DNA of 64,000 nt from Streptomyces spiramyceticus (GCF_028807635.1 NZ_JARBAX010000001.1:2245001-2309000); one strand, 5' to 3'. Shown: positions 9,223 to 17,789, counted from the first letter of the stretch. Program-made: numbers and translations. The notes: a model not told the origin generated them from the sequence alone.

Positions 9223-10092
9223 TCAGCTCCCCGTACTCCGGTACGAACGAAGGCCCGCCCGCCACGCCGCCCCCGCCAGCACCCAGCACACCGCCGCCAC
9301 CACCGGCGGCATGAAGGCGAGCCGGCCCGGCAGGTCCAGCGGGTACGGGCGGTCAAGGACATACAGCGCGGGCAGCCAGTTGACGAAGGCCAGCGGCAGC
9401 ACGAAGGTCACCCCGCGCACGAGGTCCTTCGCGAAAAGCGACGGCGGGTACTGGAGGAGCGTAGTGCCGCCGTACGTAAAGGAGTTCTGCACCTCGGATG
9501 CGTCCTGCGCCCAGAACTGGAAGCCCGCCCCGGCCACGAACACCGCCGAGAAGATCGCCGCCCCGCTGAGCAGCATCATCGGCAGCATCAGCACCTTCAG
9601 CGGCGTCCACGCGATGTCGAGGGCGGTCAGCGCGTACGCGAGTACGAGCAGTCCCTGCGTGACCCGACCCAGCCTGCGCAGCGCGAAGCGGTCGGCCGCG
9701 ACCTGCGCGAGGACCGGCACGGGGCGTACGAGCAGGGTGTCCAGCGTGCCGTCGCGCACCCGGCGCCCCAGCCGGTCCATCGAGCCCATCACCAGGTCGG
9801 CGAGGCCGAAGGCGGCGCCCGCGGTGCCGTAGAGGAGGGCAACCTCGGGCAGCGTGTAGCCGCCCAGCGCATCGATGTGCGAGAACATCAGCATGATGGC
9901 GACGAAATCGAGCGCGGTCGCCGCGAAGTTCCCGAAGGTGGTCATCGCGAAGGACGCGCGGTAGGTCATCGTGGAGCGGATCCACATCGAGGCGATCAGC
10001 CCGTACGCCCTTACGCCCGCCCACAGTCGGTCGCCCCGTCGGTCAAGCGGTCGGTCAACCCGTTCGGGTTGGTCGATCCGTCCGTCAGCCAC
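9223..10092 (-). CDS. ABC-2 family transporter permease
   Basis: A 289-residue hydrophobic protein with about six TM segments (for example ALDFVAIMLMFSHIDAL and MLPMMLLSGAAIFSAVFVAG) and the ABC-2 loop signature MDRLGRRVRDGTLDTLLVRP. GTG 10092 overlaps the preceding permease by 8 bp. Its stop is 8 nt before the ATPase start. It probably heterodimerises with the next permease. Confidence 0.85.
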   Translation of the reverse strand: MADGRIDQPERVDRPLDRRGDRLWAGVRAYGLIASMWIRSTMTYRASFAMTTFGNFAATALDFVAIMLMFSHIDALGGYTLPEVALLYGTAGAAFGLADLVMGSMDRLGRRVRDGTLDTLLVRPVPVLAQVAADRFALRRLGRVTQGLLVLAYALTALDIAWTPLKVLMLPMMLLSGAAIFSAVFVAGAGFQFWAQDASEVQNSFTYGGTTLLQYPPSLFAKDLVRGVTFVLPLAFVNWLPALYVLDRPYPLDLPGRLAFMPPVVAAVCWVLAGAAWRAGLRSYRSTGS

Positions 10093-10885
10093 CCTGGACC
10101 ACCACCCTGCGCGTCGCCACGGACTGGAGCAGCCGCCCCGCCGTCAGCAGCGCCGCCGCCCAGCCGATCTGGAAGGCGTACGCCCGTACCAGACCCCAGC
10201 CCGTGTGCTTCCCGAGGAAGACGTCGGCCGGCACCTGGAGCAGCGCCGACCAGGGCAGCGCCCGTGCCAGCTCGCCCAGGGCGCCGGGGAAGAGGGTGAG
10301 TGGCAGCACCATTCCGGAGAAGAAGAGCCCGGCGAGCCAGGTCATCTGCGCGACGCCCGCGCCGTCGAGCAGCCAGAACGCGGACAGCGCCACCAGGAAC
10401 CGGACGGCGAAGCTGACGACCACGCCGAGGGCCGCCGACGCCAGAAAGGCCAGCCATACGAGGGGGTTGGCGGGCAGTGCGAGGTCGAAGGCGAGCGCGC
10501 CGAGCGCCATCGGCACGATGCCGCGCCCGAGCAAGTGGAAGGCGGCCCGCCCGAGATCTCCGGCCAGCCAGAAGAGCTGGAGGTCGGCGGGCCGGTAAAG
10601 GTCGATCGCGATGTCACCCGTACGGATTCGCTCGATCAGCTCGTCCTCGAAGCCGCCGCCCATCATGGCGACGGTCATCAACAGCGCCTGCCCGAGCCAC
10701 ACATAGGTGAGCGCCTGCGACAGGTCGTATCCGCCGAGTTGCGGGCGCTCGTCCCACAGCGCGGTGTAGACGTACGCCATGATGAAACCGAAGACGGTAT
10801 TGGTGAACACCCCCGCCGCCGTCGCCACCCGGTACGTCGCATAACGCCGGAAGCCACCGGCAGCCACGACCGCGTACAACCGCAC
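10085..10885 (-). CDS. ABC-2 family transporter permease (first gene of exporter operon)
   Basis: About 266 residues from GTG 10885, which follows a G-rich ribosome site (GGGGGAGG); the upstream in-frame extension is Gly/Arg-rich and unlikely to be coding. It has about six TM segments, with ATAAGVFTNTVFGFIMAYVY first, and the loop ELIERIRTGDIAIDLYRP equivalent to that of its partner permease. First gene of the three-gene exporter operon. Confidence 0.83.
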   Translation of the reverse strand: MRLYAVVAAGGFRRYATYRVATAAGVFTNTVFGFIMAYVYTALWDERPQLGGYDLSQALTYVWLGQALLMTVAMMGGGFEDELIERIRTGDIAIDLYRPADLQLFWLAGDLGRAAFHLLGRGIVPMALGALAFDLALPANPLVWLAFLASAALGVVVSFAVRFLVALSAFWLLDGAGVAQMTWLAGLFFSGMVLPLTLFPGALGELARALPWSALLQVPADVFLGKHTGWGLVRAYAFQIGWAAALLTAGRLLQSVATRRVVVQGG

Positions 10886-11054
10886 GCCGACCCCCCTCCC
10901 CCGCCCCGGCACCAAAGCGCAAGACCCTAGTCCAGAGCGTCGCCCACCGCGACGCATTTAAGGGCGGGGTTCACGGGGGTCGCCCGCGCGGGAGTGCACT
11001 ATGGGGATACTGCCTGAATCACCCGATACGACACCGTTACGCCGGAGAGCGAAC

Positions 11055-11072
11055 CTCTGGCCCCGGCCAGAG
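11055..11072. promoter_or_regulatory. 8-2-8 palindrome in front of the PBP gene
   Basis: CTCTGGCC-CC-GGCCAGAG ends 13 bp before the PBP start codon, and its right arm overlaps the only GA-rich ribosome-site candidate. It could be an operator or an RNA hairpin affecting initiation. Confidence 0.4.
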
Positions 11073-11085
11073 AGTCTCCACGTAC

Positions 11086-13497
11086 ATGAGCGACGACCCA
11101 CAGCAGCAGCCCCAGGGCTGGGCACCCCGGGATCCCTCCGCCCCGGTCCCCGGCCAGGCCACCAAGGCCGCCAGATCCAGCAAAAGGGATATGCCGGGCA
11201 GACGACGGCGCACCGGCCTGCGCCGTCTGATCCCCACCTGGCGGACGCTGCTCGGCACGTTCCTGCTGCTGGCGCTGCTGCTGTGCGGTGCCTTCGTCGC
11301 CGGTTACACGCTCGTCAAGATCCCGCCGGCCAACAGCGCCGCCACCTCCCAGAGCAACGTCTACCTCTACGCCGACGGCACCCAGCTCGCCCGCGACGGC
11401 GAGGTCAACCGCCAGAACACCACCCTCGCCCACGTCCCCAAGACCGTCCAGCACACCGTGCTCGCCGCCGAAGACCGGGACTTCTACTCCGAGCCCGCCA
11501 TCGACCCCAAGGCGATGGTCCGCGCAGGCTGGAACACCCTCACCGGCAAGGGCAAGCAGTCCGGCTCCACCATCACGCAGCAGTACGTCAAGAACTACTA
11601 CCTCGGCCAGGAGCAGACGGTCAGCCGCAAGGTGAAGGAGTTCTTCATCGCGATCAAGCTCAACCGCGAGGAGAGCAAGGACGACATCTTCGAGGGCTAC
11701 CTCAACACGAGCTACTTCGGGCGCAACGCGTACGGCATCCAGGCCGCCGCCCAGGCGTACTACGGCAAGGACATCGACGACGTCGACACCGCGCAGGGCG
11801 CCTACCTGGCCTCGCTCCTCAACGCCCCCAGCGCGTACGACGTCGCCACCCACCCCGAGAACAAGCCGCAGGCCATGGCCCGCTGGAACTACGTACTCGA
11901 CGGCATGGTCAAGGAGAAGTGGCTCGGCCCCGCCGACCGCGCCGCGATGAAGTTCCCCATGCCGCAGGTGGCCAAGCCCGCGTCCGGCCTGTCCGGGCAG
12001 CGCGGCTACATCGTGCAGGCCGTCGAGGACTACCTCACCAGCAACGGGATCATCGACGAGGACACGCTCGCCACCGGCGGCTACCGCATCACCACCACCC
12101 TCGAAAAGGAGAAGCAGGACGCCTTCGCCGAGGCCGTGGACGACAAGGTGATGTCGAAGACCAGCAAGGACCGCAGGGCCGACCGCAATGTGCGCGTCGG
12201 CGGGGCGTCCATCGACCCGAAGACCGGCAAGGTCGTCGCGATGTACGGCGGCATCGACTACACGAAGCAGTACGTCAACAACGCGACGCGCCGTGACTAC
12301 CAAGTCGGCTCCACTTTCAAGCCGTTCGTCTTCACGTCGGCCGTCGAGAACGGCTCCACCACGCAGGACGGCCGCCCGATCACCCCGAACACGGTCTACG
12401 ACGGCACGAACAAGCGGATGGTGCAGGGCCCGGAGGGAGCGACGGGTTACGCCCCCGAGAACGAGGACCAGGCCACGTACGGCCCGGTGACCGTCCGCAC
12501 CGCCACCGACAAGTCCGTCAACTCGGTGTACGCGCAGATGGCGCAGGACGTCGGCCCGTCCAACGTGAAGGAGACGGCCGTCAACCTCGGTCTCCCCTCC
12601 AACACCCCCAGCCTCGACGCCTACCCGTCCATCGCGCTCGGCGTCGCGACCGCCAGCGTCCTCGACATGACGAAGGCGTACGCGACGCTCGCCAACCACG
12701 GCGAGCACGGCACGTACTCGATCGTCGAAAAGGTCACCAAGAACGGGCAGAACGTCGGACTCCCGATGGAGAGCGCGCAGCCGGCCGTGAACCGCCAGTC
12801 CGCCGACACCACGACCGCGATCCTGCGGAGCGTCGTCGACGGCGGCACCGGCACGGCGGCCCAGTCCGCGGGCCGCCCCGCCGCCGGCAAGACGGGCACC
12901 GCCGAGGAGGACAAGGCGGCATGGTTCGCGGGGTACACGCCCGACCTGGCGACGGTCGTCGCGGTGATGGGCCAGGACCCGGACACGGGCGTGCAGACGC
13001 CGCTGTACGGAGCGCTCGGCCTGCCCCGCATCAACGGCGGCGGGGCGCCCGCCGAGATCTGGGGCCAGTTCACGGCCGCCGCCCTCCAGGACAAGGAGGT
13101 GCGGGACTTCGACCTGGAGTTGGCGGAGGGCGCGGAAGAGCCGGTGGCTCCCCCGTCGTCCGAGCAGCCGGGCACGGGGGAACCGGAGGAGACCCCGCCG
13201 GCAACGAGCGAGTCGCCGAGCAGCCCGGACGACGGGGCGGTGGGCGGCATGACCGACACGGGCGGGGCGACGACCGGCACCGGCGGCACGGCAGAAACCG
13301 GAGGCATGACGGACACCGGAGGCATGACCACCGACACCGGCGGCACGACGGACTCCGGAGGTACGACGGACACCGGCGGGGTGACCACCGACACGGGCGG
13401 TACGGGTGACACCGAGGGCGAAGAGACGGACTGGGGCGGCACGACGGGGTCGTCGCCCACGGACGGGCTGCTCGGGGGCGGACGGGGCCGCGAGTGA
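11086..13497 (+). CDS. Bifunctional penicillin-binding protein (class A PBP)
   Basis: An 803-residue class A PBP. A ~50-residue basic cytoplasmic tail precedes one TM segment (~53-75). Transglycosylase motifs are AAEDRDFYSE (catalytic Glu129) and GSTITQQYVKNYY (160-172). Transpeptidase motifs are S409-T-F-K412, S477-V-N479 and K602-T-G. It polymerises and cross-links peptidoglycan outside the membrane. From ~residue 690 the tail is acidic/Pro-rich, then becomes a Gly/Thr repeat region (TDTGG-like units to residue ~785), a low-complexity tail common but variable in Streptomyces PBPs. An element with 20-bp inverted ends lies 20 bp downstream. Confidence 0.93.
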   Translation: MSDDPQQQPQGWAPRDPSAPVPGQATKAARSSKRDMPGRRRRTGLRRLIPTWRTLLGTFLLLALLLCGAFVAGYTLVKIPPANSAATSQSNVYLYADGTQLARDGEVNRQNTTLAHVPKTVQHTVLAAEDRDFYSEPAIDPKAMVRAGWNTLTGKGKQSGSTITQQYVKNYYLGQEQTVSRKVKEFFIAIKLNREESKDDIFEGYLNTSYFGRNAYGIQAAAQAYYGKDIDDVDTAQGAYLASLLNAPSAYDVATHPENKPQAMARWNYVLDGMVKEKWLGPADRAAMKFPMPQVAKPASGLSGQRGYIVQAVEDYLTSNGIIDEDTLATGGYRITTTLEKEKQDAFAEAVDDKVMSKTSKDRRADRNVRVGGASIDPKTGKVVAMYGGIDYTKQYVNNATRRDYQVGSTFKPFVFTSAVENGSTTQDGRPITPNTVYDGTNKRMVQGPEGATGYAPENEDQATYGPVTVRTATDKSVNSVYAQMAQDVGPSNVKETAVNLGLPSNTPSLDAYPSIALGVATASVLDMTKAYATLANHGEHGTYSIVEKVTKNGQNVGLPMESAQPAVNRQSADTTTAILRSVVDGGTGTAAQSAGRPAAGKTGTAEEDKAAWFAGYTPDLATVVAVMGQDPDTGVQTPLYGALGLPRINGGGAPAEIWGQFTAAALQDKEVRDFDLELAEGAEEPVAPPSSEQPGTGEPEETPPATSESPSSPDDGAVGGMTDTGGATTGTGGTAETGGMTDTGGMTTDTGGTTDSGGTTDTGGVTTDTGGTGDTEGEETDWGGTTGSSPTDGLLGGGRGRE

Positions 13498-13517
13498 CGG
13501 CAGTCTGAGCGCCCGCC

Positions 13518-13704
13518 AGGGCGTGTCCGGCGGATCAGGCCGGCTTCAGGGTGCGGCACGTTCTCTGTGCTGGTGAGCGGGGCCTGGTGCGTGCAGCTGC
13601 AAGGCGGAGGAGGGAGGCGACGCGGAGCATCGCCGACCGACGACAACGCCGCAGATGTGCGTGCCAAGCCCCGCGGCCCAGGCATGATCCGCCGGACACG
13701 CCCT
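13518..13704. mobile_element. MITE-like element A (187 bp)
   Basis: Perfect 20-bp terminal inverted repeats: AGGGCGTGTCCGGCGGATCA at 13518-13537 and its complement at 13685-13704. The interior is nearly the same as element B at 35.7 kb (shared blocks include GGTGCGTGCAGCTGCAAGGC and the GACCGACGACAACGCC region) but lacks two small insertions present in B. No transposase is encoded. Its right end reaches the stop codon of the SMR gene. Frames inside it are not genes. Confidence 0.75.
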
Positions 13705-14024
13705 TAATGCCCGGACGTCGCCTTCAGCCCCACCACCGCCACCAGCAGCAAACAGACGAAGAAGATCCGGGCCGCAGTGGCCGGCTCACCGAGCACCACC
13801 ATGCCCAGCACAGCCGCGCCCGCCGCACCGATACCGACCCACACGCCGTACGCCGTACCGATCGGCAGCGTCTTGGCCGCGTGCGACAGCAGCAGCATGC
13901 TCGCAACGATCCCCGCACCCGTGAAAACACTGGGCCAGAGCCTCGTAAAACCGTCGGTGTACTTCATCCCGATCGACCAGCCCACCTCAAGCAGACCAGC
14001 GACGACAAGCAGAACCCAAGCCAT
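13704..14024 (-). CDS. Small multidrug resistance (SMR) family transporter
   Basis: 106 residues from ATG 14024, the normal SMR length. Four TM segments, with the essential Glu in the first (LLVVAGLLEVGWSIGMKY, E13), then GTAYGVWVGIGAAGAAVLG and the C-terminal FFVCLLLVAVVGLKAT. SMR proteins export cationic drugs or guanidinium by proton antiport. I looked upstream for a guanidine riboswitch and saw no convincing one. The longer frame upstream of this ATG is shadow sequence. Confidence 0.9.
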   Translation of the reverse strand: MAWVLLVVAGLLEVGWSIGMKYTDGFTRLWPSVFTGAGIVASMLLLSHAAKTLPIGTAYGVWVGIGAAGAAVLGMVVLGEPATAARIFFVCLLLVAVVGLKATSGH

Positions 14025-14138
14025 GACGGACGGCACCTCCGAAGCGAAACGCGGAATCAACGGGGAGCGTCGTCTTTGCGATTTCACCCGGTACGGCGCG
14101 TCTCGTCGGGGTGCTTCCAAGATAGCAAGGCGCAGACG

Positions 14139-14170
14139 TAAGGGCCGGTGACTCTGGTCACCGGCCCTTA
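14139..14170 (-). terminator. Terminator hairpin downstream of the GroES-like gene
   Basis: A 14-bp perfect stem (TAAGGGCCGGTGAC / GTCACCGGCCCTTA) with a TCTG loop, 30 bp past the stop of the GroES-like gene. No U tract follows, as is common in Streptomyces. Confidence 0.75.
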
Positions 14171-14199
14171 CCGCCCGCACCGCTACAGATCCCGTACCG

Positions 14200-14535
14200 C
14201 TACAGATACAGGCCCGTGGAGTCCTCAGAGACCCGCTCGGAAGCCACCGCATGCAAATCGCGCTCGCGCATCAGCACGTACGCGATGCCGCGCACCTCGA
14301 CCTCCGCCCGGTCCTCCGGGTCGTACAGCACCCGGTCGCCCGGCACCACGGTCCGTACGTTCTGGCCGACCGCGACCACTTCGGCCCAGGCCAGCCGCTT
14401 GCCGACCGCCGCGGTCGCCGGAATCAGAATGCCGCCGCCCGAGCGCCGCTCGCCCTCGGGGGTGTCGGACCTGACCAGGACCCGGTCGTGCAGCATGCGG
14501 ATGGGCAGCTTGTCGTGTGTGGGGTTCTCGCTCAC
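14200..14535 (-). CDS. GroES-like co-chaperonin domain protein
   Basis: 111 residues. The cpn10 fold is recognisable: IRMLHDRVLVRSDTPEGERR, SGGGILIPATA, VVAVGQNVRTVVPGDRVLYD, then GIAYVLMRERDLHAV. It is not next to groEL and carries an ~18-residue tail after the fold, so it is a paralogue rather than the main GroES. Start is GTG 14535. Function beyond fold similarity is unknown. Confidence 0.82.
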   Translation of the reverse strand: MSENPTHDKLPIRMLHDRVLVRSDTPEGERRSGGGILIPATAAVGKRLAWAEVVAVGQNVRTVVPGDRVLYDPEDRAEVEVRGIAYVLMRERDLHAVASERVSEDSTGLYL

Positions 14536-14595
14536 GCCCCGAACCTACCTGCCCACGGGCTCGTCGTACGCCGTGGCCCGTCGTACGCCGCTGGG

Positions 14596-14916
14596 TCAGC
14601 CCCGCCTGCGGCGTGCCGACAGCGCGCACAGTCCCACGATCCCCACGGCCACCAGTGCCACCGGTACGAGCCGCTCAAGACGCGGGGCCCCGTCCTCGGA
14701 CACGAACTGCGCCTTGACGTCGGACACGGCCCGGTTCGCCGCGACCAGGGCACGGCCCGCGGTCCGGTCGACGGTCGAGGCGACTTTCGCCTTCGCGTCA
14801 CCGACGATCGTCTTCGGGTGCAGCCGCACACCGATCTCGTCGAGCGTGACGGCCAGCTGGTCGCGCCGGCTCTTGATGTCCGCCTCGATCTGCGCAGGGG
14901 TCCTGGCATCCGACAC
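14596..14916 (-). CDS. DUF3618 domain protein
   Basis: 106 residues from GTG 14916, with GGAGG 7 nt upstream. DUF3618 signature: TPAQIEADIKSRRDQLAVTL then DEIGVRLHPKTIV. A single C-terminal TM (LVPVALVAVGIVGLCALSA) ends in RRRRG. Function unknown; probably a tail-anchored membrane protein. It is divergent from bcp. Confidence 0.85.
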   Translation of the reverse strand: MSDARTPAQIEADIKSRRDQLAVTLDEIGVRLHPKTIVGDAKAKVASTVDRTAGRALVAANRAVSDVKAQFVSEDGAPRLERLVPVALVAVGIVGLCALSARRRRG

Positions 14917-15005
14917 TGCGCTGCCTCCGTGGTCGTGGGCCGAATCCGGTAGTTCTTCGTCGACAGTCTGTCAGCTCGGGCCGTCACACACCCCACGGCA
15001 CCCCC

Positions 15006-15025
15006 ATTACGCTCAAGGGCGTAAT
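15006..15025. promoter_or_regulatory. Palindrome in the DUF3618/bcp divergent promoter region
   Basis: ATTACGC and GCGTAAT form a 7-6-7 inverted repeat, 55 bp before the bcp ATG and next to AT-rich TAATCCTAAT. Candidate operator for the peroxiredoxin gene. Confidence 0.4.
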
Positions 15026-15079
15026 CCTAATTTCGTTCCCATATCCCGCACCCATCGCGCACCGCACGAGGAGACCTTG

Positions 15080-15547
15080 ATGAGCGAGCGACTCCAGCCC
15101 GGCGACCCCGCCCCCGCCTTCACCCTGCCCGACGCGGACGGCAACGAGATCTCCCTCGCCGCCCACAAGGGCCGCAAGGTCATCGTCTACTTCTACCCTG
15201 CCGCCCTGACCCCCGGCTGCACCAAGCAGGCCTGCGACTTCACCGACAACCTGGACCTGCTGGCCGGGGCGGGATACGACGTCATCGGCGTCTCGCCCGA
15301 CAAGCCGGAGAAGCTCGCGAAGTTCCGCGACAAGGAGGACCTCAAGGTCACCCTGGTCGGCGACCCGGAGAAGGAAGTCCTCACGGCGTACGGCGCGTAC
15401 GGCGAGAAGAAGCTGTACGGCAAGACGGTGGTGGGCGTGATCCGCTCGACGTTCGTCGTCGACGAGGACGGCAGGATCGAGCGCGCGCTCTACAACGTGA
15501 AGGCGACGGGCCACGTAGCGAAGATCATCAAGGACCTTGGCGTCTGA
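15080..15547 (+). CDS. bcp: Thioredoxin-dependent peroxiredoxin Bcp
   Basis: 155 residues from ATG 15080 (GAGGAGA just upstream); the frame runs far upstream but that part is shadow sequence. The Bcp/PrxQ active site TPGCTKQACDF has peroxidatic C47 and resolving C52 five residues later. It reduces H2O2 and organic peroxides in the cytoplasm, being recycled by thioredoxin. Confidence 0.95.
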   Translation: MSERLQPGDPAPAFTLPDADGNEISLAAHKGRKVIVYFYPAALTPGCTKQACDFTDNLDLLAGAGYDVIGVSPDKPEKLAKFRDKEDLKVTLVGDPEKEVLTAYGAYGEKKLYGKTVVGVIRSTFVVDEDGRIERALYNVKATGHVAKIIKDLGV

Positions 15548-15557
15548 GACCCTTTCC

Positions 15558-15596
15558 GGAATGGCCCGCACCACGACAAGCGGGGCGGGCCATTCC
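15558..15596 (+). terminator. Terminator hairpin after bcp
   Basis: GGAATGGCCCGC / GCGGGCCATTCC, a 12-bp perfect stem with a 15-nt loop, starting 11 bp after the bcp stop. Confidence 0.75.
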
Positions 15597-15678
15597 GCAT
15601 TGTGGACGTGACCATCCGATATTCGGTTCGTTACTCCGTACGAGGCTGCGAACGTGCGGCCGGATACGGAGGGGAACC

Positions 15679-16326
15679 ATGCCGGTAAGCCCATACACCC
15701 ATGAACGCCTCGTGGAGGCGGCCAACTCTTCGAGGACGCTGTCCGAGGCACTGACCAAACTTGGTGTAGACCCGAAGAGTTCGTCGCGGCGGTATCTGCA
15801 CGACCGCATGCGGAAGCTGGGGCTGGACACGTCACACTTCGAGCGTGAGGGAGTGAAGTGGACGAAGGAGGTCCTGGAGGACGTCGTCGCTCTCTCGAAG
15901 AACATGTCCGAGGTGCTACGGCGCCTCGGGCTTGAGGTCGTGGGCGGGCATCACACCCACATCAGCCGCAAGGTGAAGGCGTTCGGCATAGACACCTCGC
16001 ACTTCGCGCCTTCTTCGAGGACGGAGCGGACGCGACACAACCGCCGACGCCGATCCGCCGAGGAGATCCTCTGCGAGGACAGGTCCCCGAATGCCACCAG
16101 GGTCCAAAACACCCGGCTGCGGCGCGCACTTCTGGAGGCGGGGCGCGAGGAGCACTGCGCTCTGTGCGGCATCGAGGCCACCTGGCAGGGTGAGCCACTC
16201 CCCCTTGAGGTCGACCATATCGACGGCAACTGGCGCAACAACCAGCGAGAGAACCTGCGCTTCCTCTGTCCCAACTGCCACTCGACGACGGACACGTACC
16301 GCGGTCGCGGCAAGGGCCGCCGATGA
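15679..16326 (+). CDS. HNH endonuclease-like protein 1 (tandem pair)
   Basis: 215 residues. The N-terminal half contains two copies of a helix-turn-helix-like unit, each ending in a short motif (LGLDTSHF ~48-55, FGIDTSHF ~101-108). The C-terminal half is an HNH nuclease: HCALCGIEATW, then LPLEVDHIDGNWRNN and LRFLCPNCHSTTDT. The architecture fits homing or phage-type HNH enzymes that bind DNA through repeated small modules. It overlaps the second HNH gene by 4 bp (ATGA), so the pair is co-translated. Target unknown. Confidence 0.85.
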   Translation: MPVSPYTHERLVEAANSSRTLSEALTKLGVDPKSSSRRYLHDRMRKLGLDTSHFEREGVKWTKEVLEDVVALSKNMSEVLRRLGLEVVGGHHTHISRKVKAFGIDTSHFAPSSRTERTRHNRRRRSAEEILCEDRSPNATRVQNTRLRRALLEAGREEHCALCGIEATWQGEPLPLEVDHIDGNWRNNQRENLRFLCPNCHSTTDTYRGRGKGRR

Positions 16327-16988
16327 CCAGCGTCATCCGCTACACGCGCGAGGTCCTGATGGTTGCTGCTGCGCAGTGCAAGGACATCGACGAGGTCATC
16401 CTGCGCTTCGACGACAGGTCACCGGATCCCCGACTCAGGCAATACCTGATGCGCCGCTTCTCCGCGTACGGGATCGACGTCTCCCACTTCAAGCTGCGGC
16501 CCTACACGCGCCATGAGATGCCGGATGAGGACTCCCTACGGGACGCGGTTACCGCGTCGACATCACTGGCGGAGACTCTGCGACACCTCGACCGGCCCGA
16601 CAGCTTTGGCTGGAGGCAGTCCCTCAAAACGTGGATTCGCGAAGCAGGACTGGACACCTCGCACTTCCTGGGTCAGGCACATCAGCGCGGGAAGCCAGGG
16701 ACCGTTCCCGCTCTTGCCGCCGAGGACGTGCTCGTGCACCACGAAGGGAAGCGACGCACGACAACCAAGATCTTGCGTCGTGCGCTTCGCGAGATCGGCG
16801 TTCCGGACTGCTGCGACAGCTGCGGGACGCCGCCCGAATGGCACGGGCGCCCCATGACGCTGGAGATCGACCACATCAACGGCGACTGGAGTGATGACCG
16901 CCGACAGAACCTGCGGCTGCTGTGCCCCAACTGTCATGCGATCACTAGCACCTGGTGCCGAGGAGGAGCCCGTCGGCAGCAAGGCTAG
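16323..16988 (+). CDS. HNH endonuclease-like protein 2 (tandem paralogue)
   Basis: 221 residues, a diverged copy of the preceding protein: the unit motif recurs as YGIDVSHF and AGLDTSHF, and the HNH domain reads CCDSCGTPPEW, MTLEIDHINGDWSDDRRQN, LRLLCPNCHAIT. Starts on the ATGA overlap with the first gene. The pair sits ~50 bp upstream of tRNA-Leu, a common spot for acquired genes. Whether the two act as a heterodimer is unknown. Confidence 0.85.
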   Translation: MTSVIRYTREVLMVAAAQCKDIDEVILRFDDRSPDPRLRQYLMRRFSAYGIDVSHFKLRPYTRHEMPDEDSLRDAVTASTSLAETLRHLDRPDSFGWRQSLKTWIREAGLDTSHFLGQAHQRGKPGTVPALAAEDVLVHHEGKRRTTTKILRRALREIGVPDCCDSCGTPPEWHGRPMTLEIDHINGDWSDDRRQNLRLLCPNCHAITSTWCRGGARRQQG

Positions 16989-17039
16989 TTCCAAAAAAAT
17001 CCGTTCCCTCAGCCGGGCCGCTACGATGAGGCAGGACAC

Positions 17040-17122
17040 GCGGCCGTGGCGGAAAGGCAGACGCGCGCCGGTTTAGGTCCGGGTGAGCACAGCTCGTGTG
17101 GGTTCGAATCCCACCGGCCGCA
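17040..17122 (+). tRNA. tRNA-Leu (anticodon UAG)
   Basis: Acceptor arms GCGGCCG (17040-17046) and CGGCCGC (17115-17121) pair perfectly. The anticodon loop TTTAGGT gives UAG. The variable arm is long, as in class II tRNAs, and the T loop is GGTTCGAATCC. CCA is encoded at 17123-17125. Confidence 0.95.
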
Positions 17123-17129
17123 CCAACAC

Positions 17130-17162
17130 GAAGGCCCCGTACGACATGCGTACGGGGCCTTC
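17130..17162. terminator. Bidirectional terminator between tRNA-Leu and rdgB
   Basis: A 14-bp perfect stem (GAAGGCCCCGTACG / CGTACGGGGCCTTC) with a 5-nt loop, between two convergent transcripts. Confidence 0.85.
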
Positions 17163-17175
17163 GACGTGCTTGGGC

Positions 17176-17778
17176 TCAGCCCAACAGTTCCCGGACCACC
17201 GGAACCAAGGCACGGAACGCCTTGCCCCGGTGGCTGATCGCGTTCTTCTCGGACGCCGACAGCTCCGCGCATGTGCGCGTCTCGCCGTCCGGCTGGAGGA
17301 TCGGGTCGTAGCCGAAGCCGCCCGTGCCCGACGGGGTGTGGCGCAGGGTTCCCATGAGGCGGCCCTCTACTACGCGTTCCGTGCCGTCCGGGAGGGCCAG
17401 GGCTGCCGCGCAGGCGAAGTGGGCGCCTCGGTGGGCGTCGTCGATGTCCGCGAGCTGGGCCAGCAGCAGGTTGAGGTTCGCGGCGTCGTCGCCGTGGGTG
17501 CCCGACCAGCGGGCGGAGAAGATGCCGGGGGCGCCGTTCAGGACGTCCACGCACAGGCCCGAGTCGTCGGCGACGGCCGGGAGGCCGGTGGCCTGTGCCA
17601 TGGCGTGGGCCTTGAGCAGGGCGTTTTCGGCGAAGGTGACGCCGGTTTCCTTGACGTCGGGGATGTCGGGGTACGCGTCCGCGCCGACGAGGTCATGGGT
17701 GAGACCTGCGTCGGCGAGGATCGCGTGGAGCTCGGTGATTTTCCCGGCGTTGCGGGTGGCGAGGATCAGGCGCGTCAT
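17176..17778 (-). CDS. rdgB: Non-canonical purine NTP pyrophosphatase (RdgB/HAM1)
   Basis: 200 residues, full length. Motifs: LILATRNAGKITEL at the N-terminus, ADDSGLCVDVLNGAPGIFSA in the middle, FGYDPI and the C-terminal KNAISHRGKAF. It hydrolyses dITP, ITP and XTP to monophosphates, cleaning the nucleotide pool. In Streptomyces it commonly sits beside rph, as it nearly does here. Confidence 0.95.
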   Translation of the reverse strand: MTRLILATRNAGKITELHAILADAGLTHDLVGADAYPDIPDVKETGVTFAENALLKAHAMAQATGLPAVADDSGLCVDVLNGAPGIFSARWSGTHGDDAANLNLLLAQLADIDDAHRGAHFACAAALALPDGTERVVEGRLMGTLRHTPSGTGGFGYDPILQPDGETRTCAELSASEKNAISHRGKAFRALVPVVRELLG

Positions 17779-17789
17779 GCCACCAGTAT

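Noticed and set aside
10999..12708. 569-codon frame antisense to the penicillin-binding protein gene
   Set aside because: It is the GC-rich mirror of a fully supported PBP gene, Val/Gly/Leu-rich with no domain, and lacks its own ribosome site.
14025..14138. Guanidine (ykkC/mini-ykkC) riboswitch upstream of the SMR gene
   Set aside because: No paired ACGR-loop hairpins or ykkC core could be identified; a covariance-model search would be needed.
13551..14141. A protein-coding gene within the MITE-like element near 13.6 kb
   Set aside because: Arg-rich frame recurring in each element copy with indels that break it; codon pattern is not coding-like.
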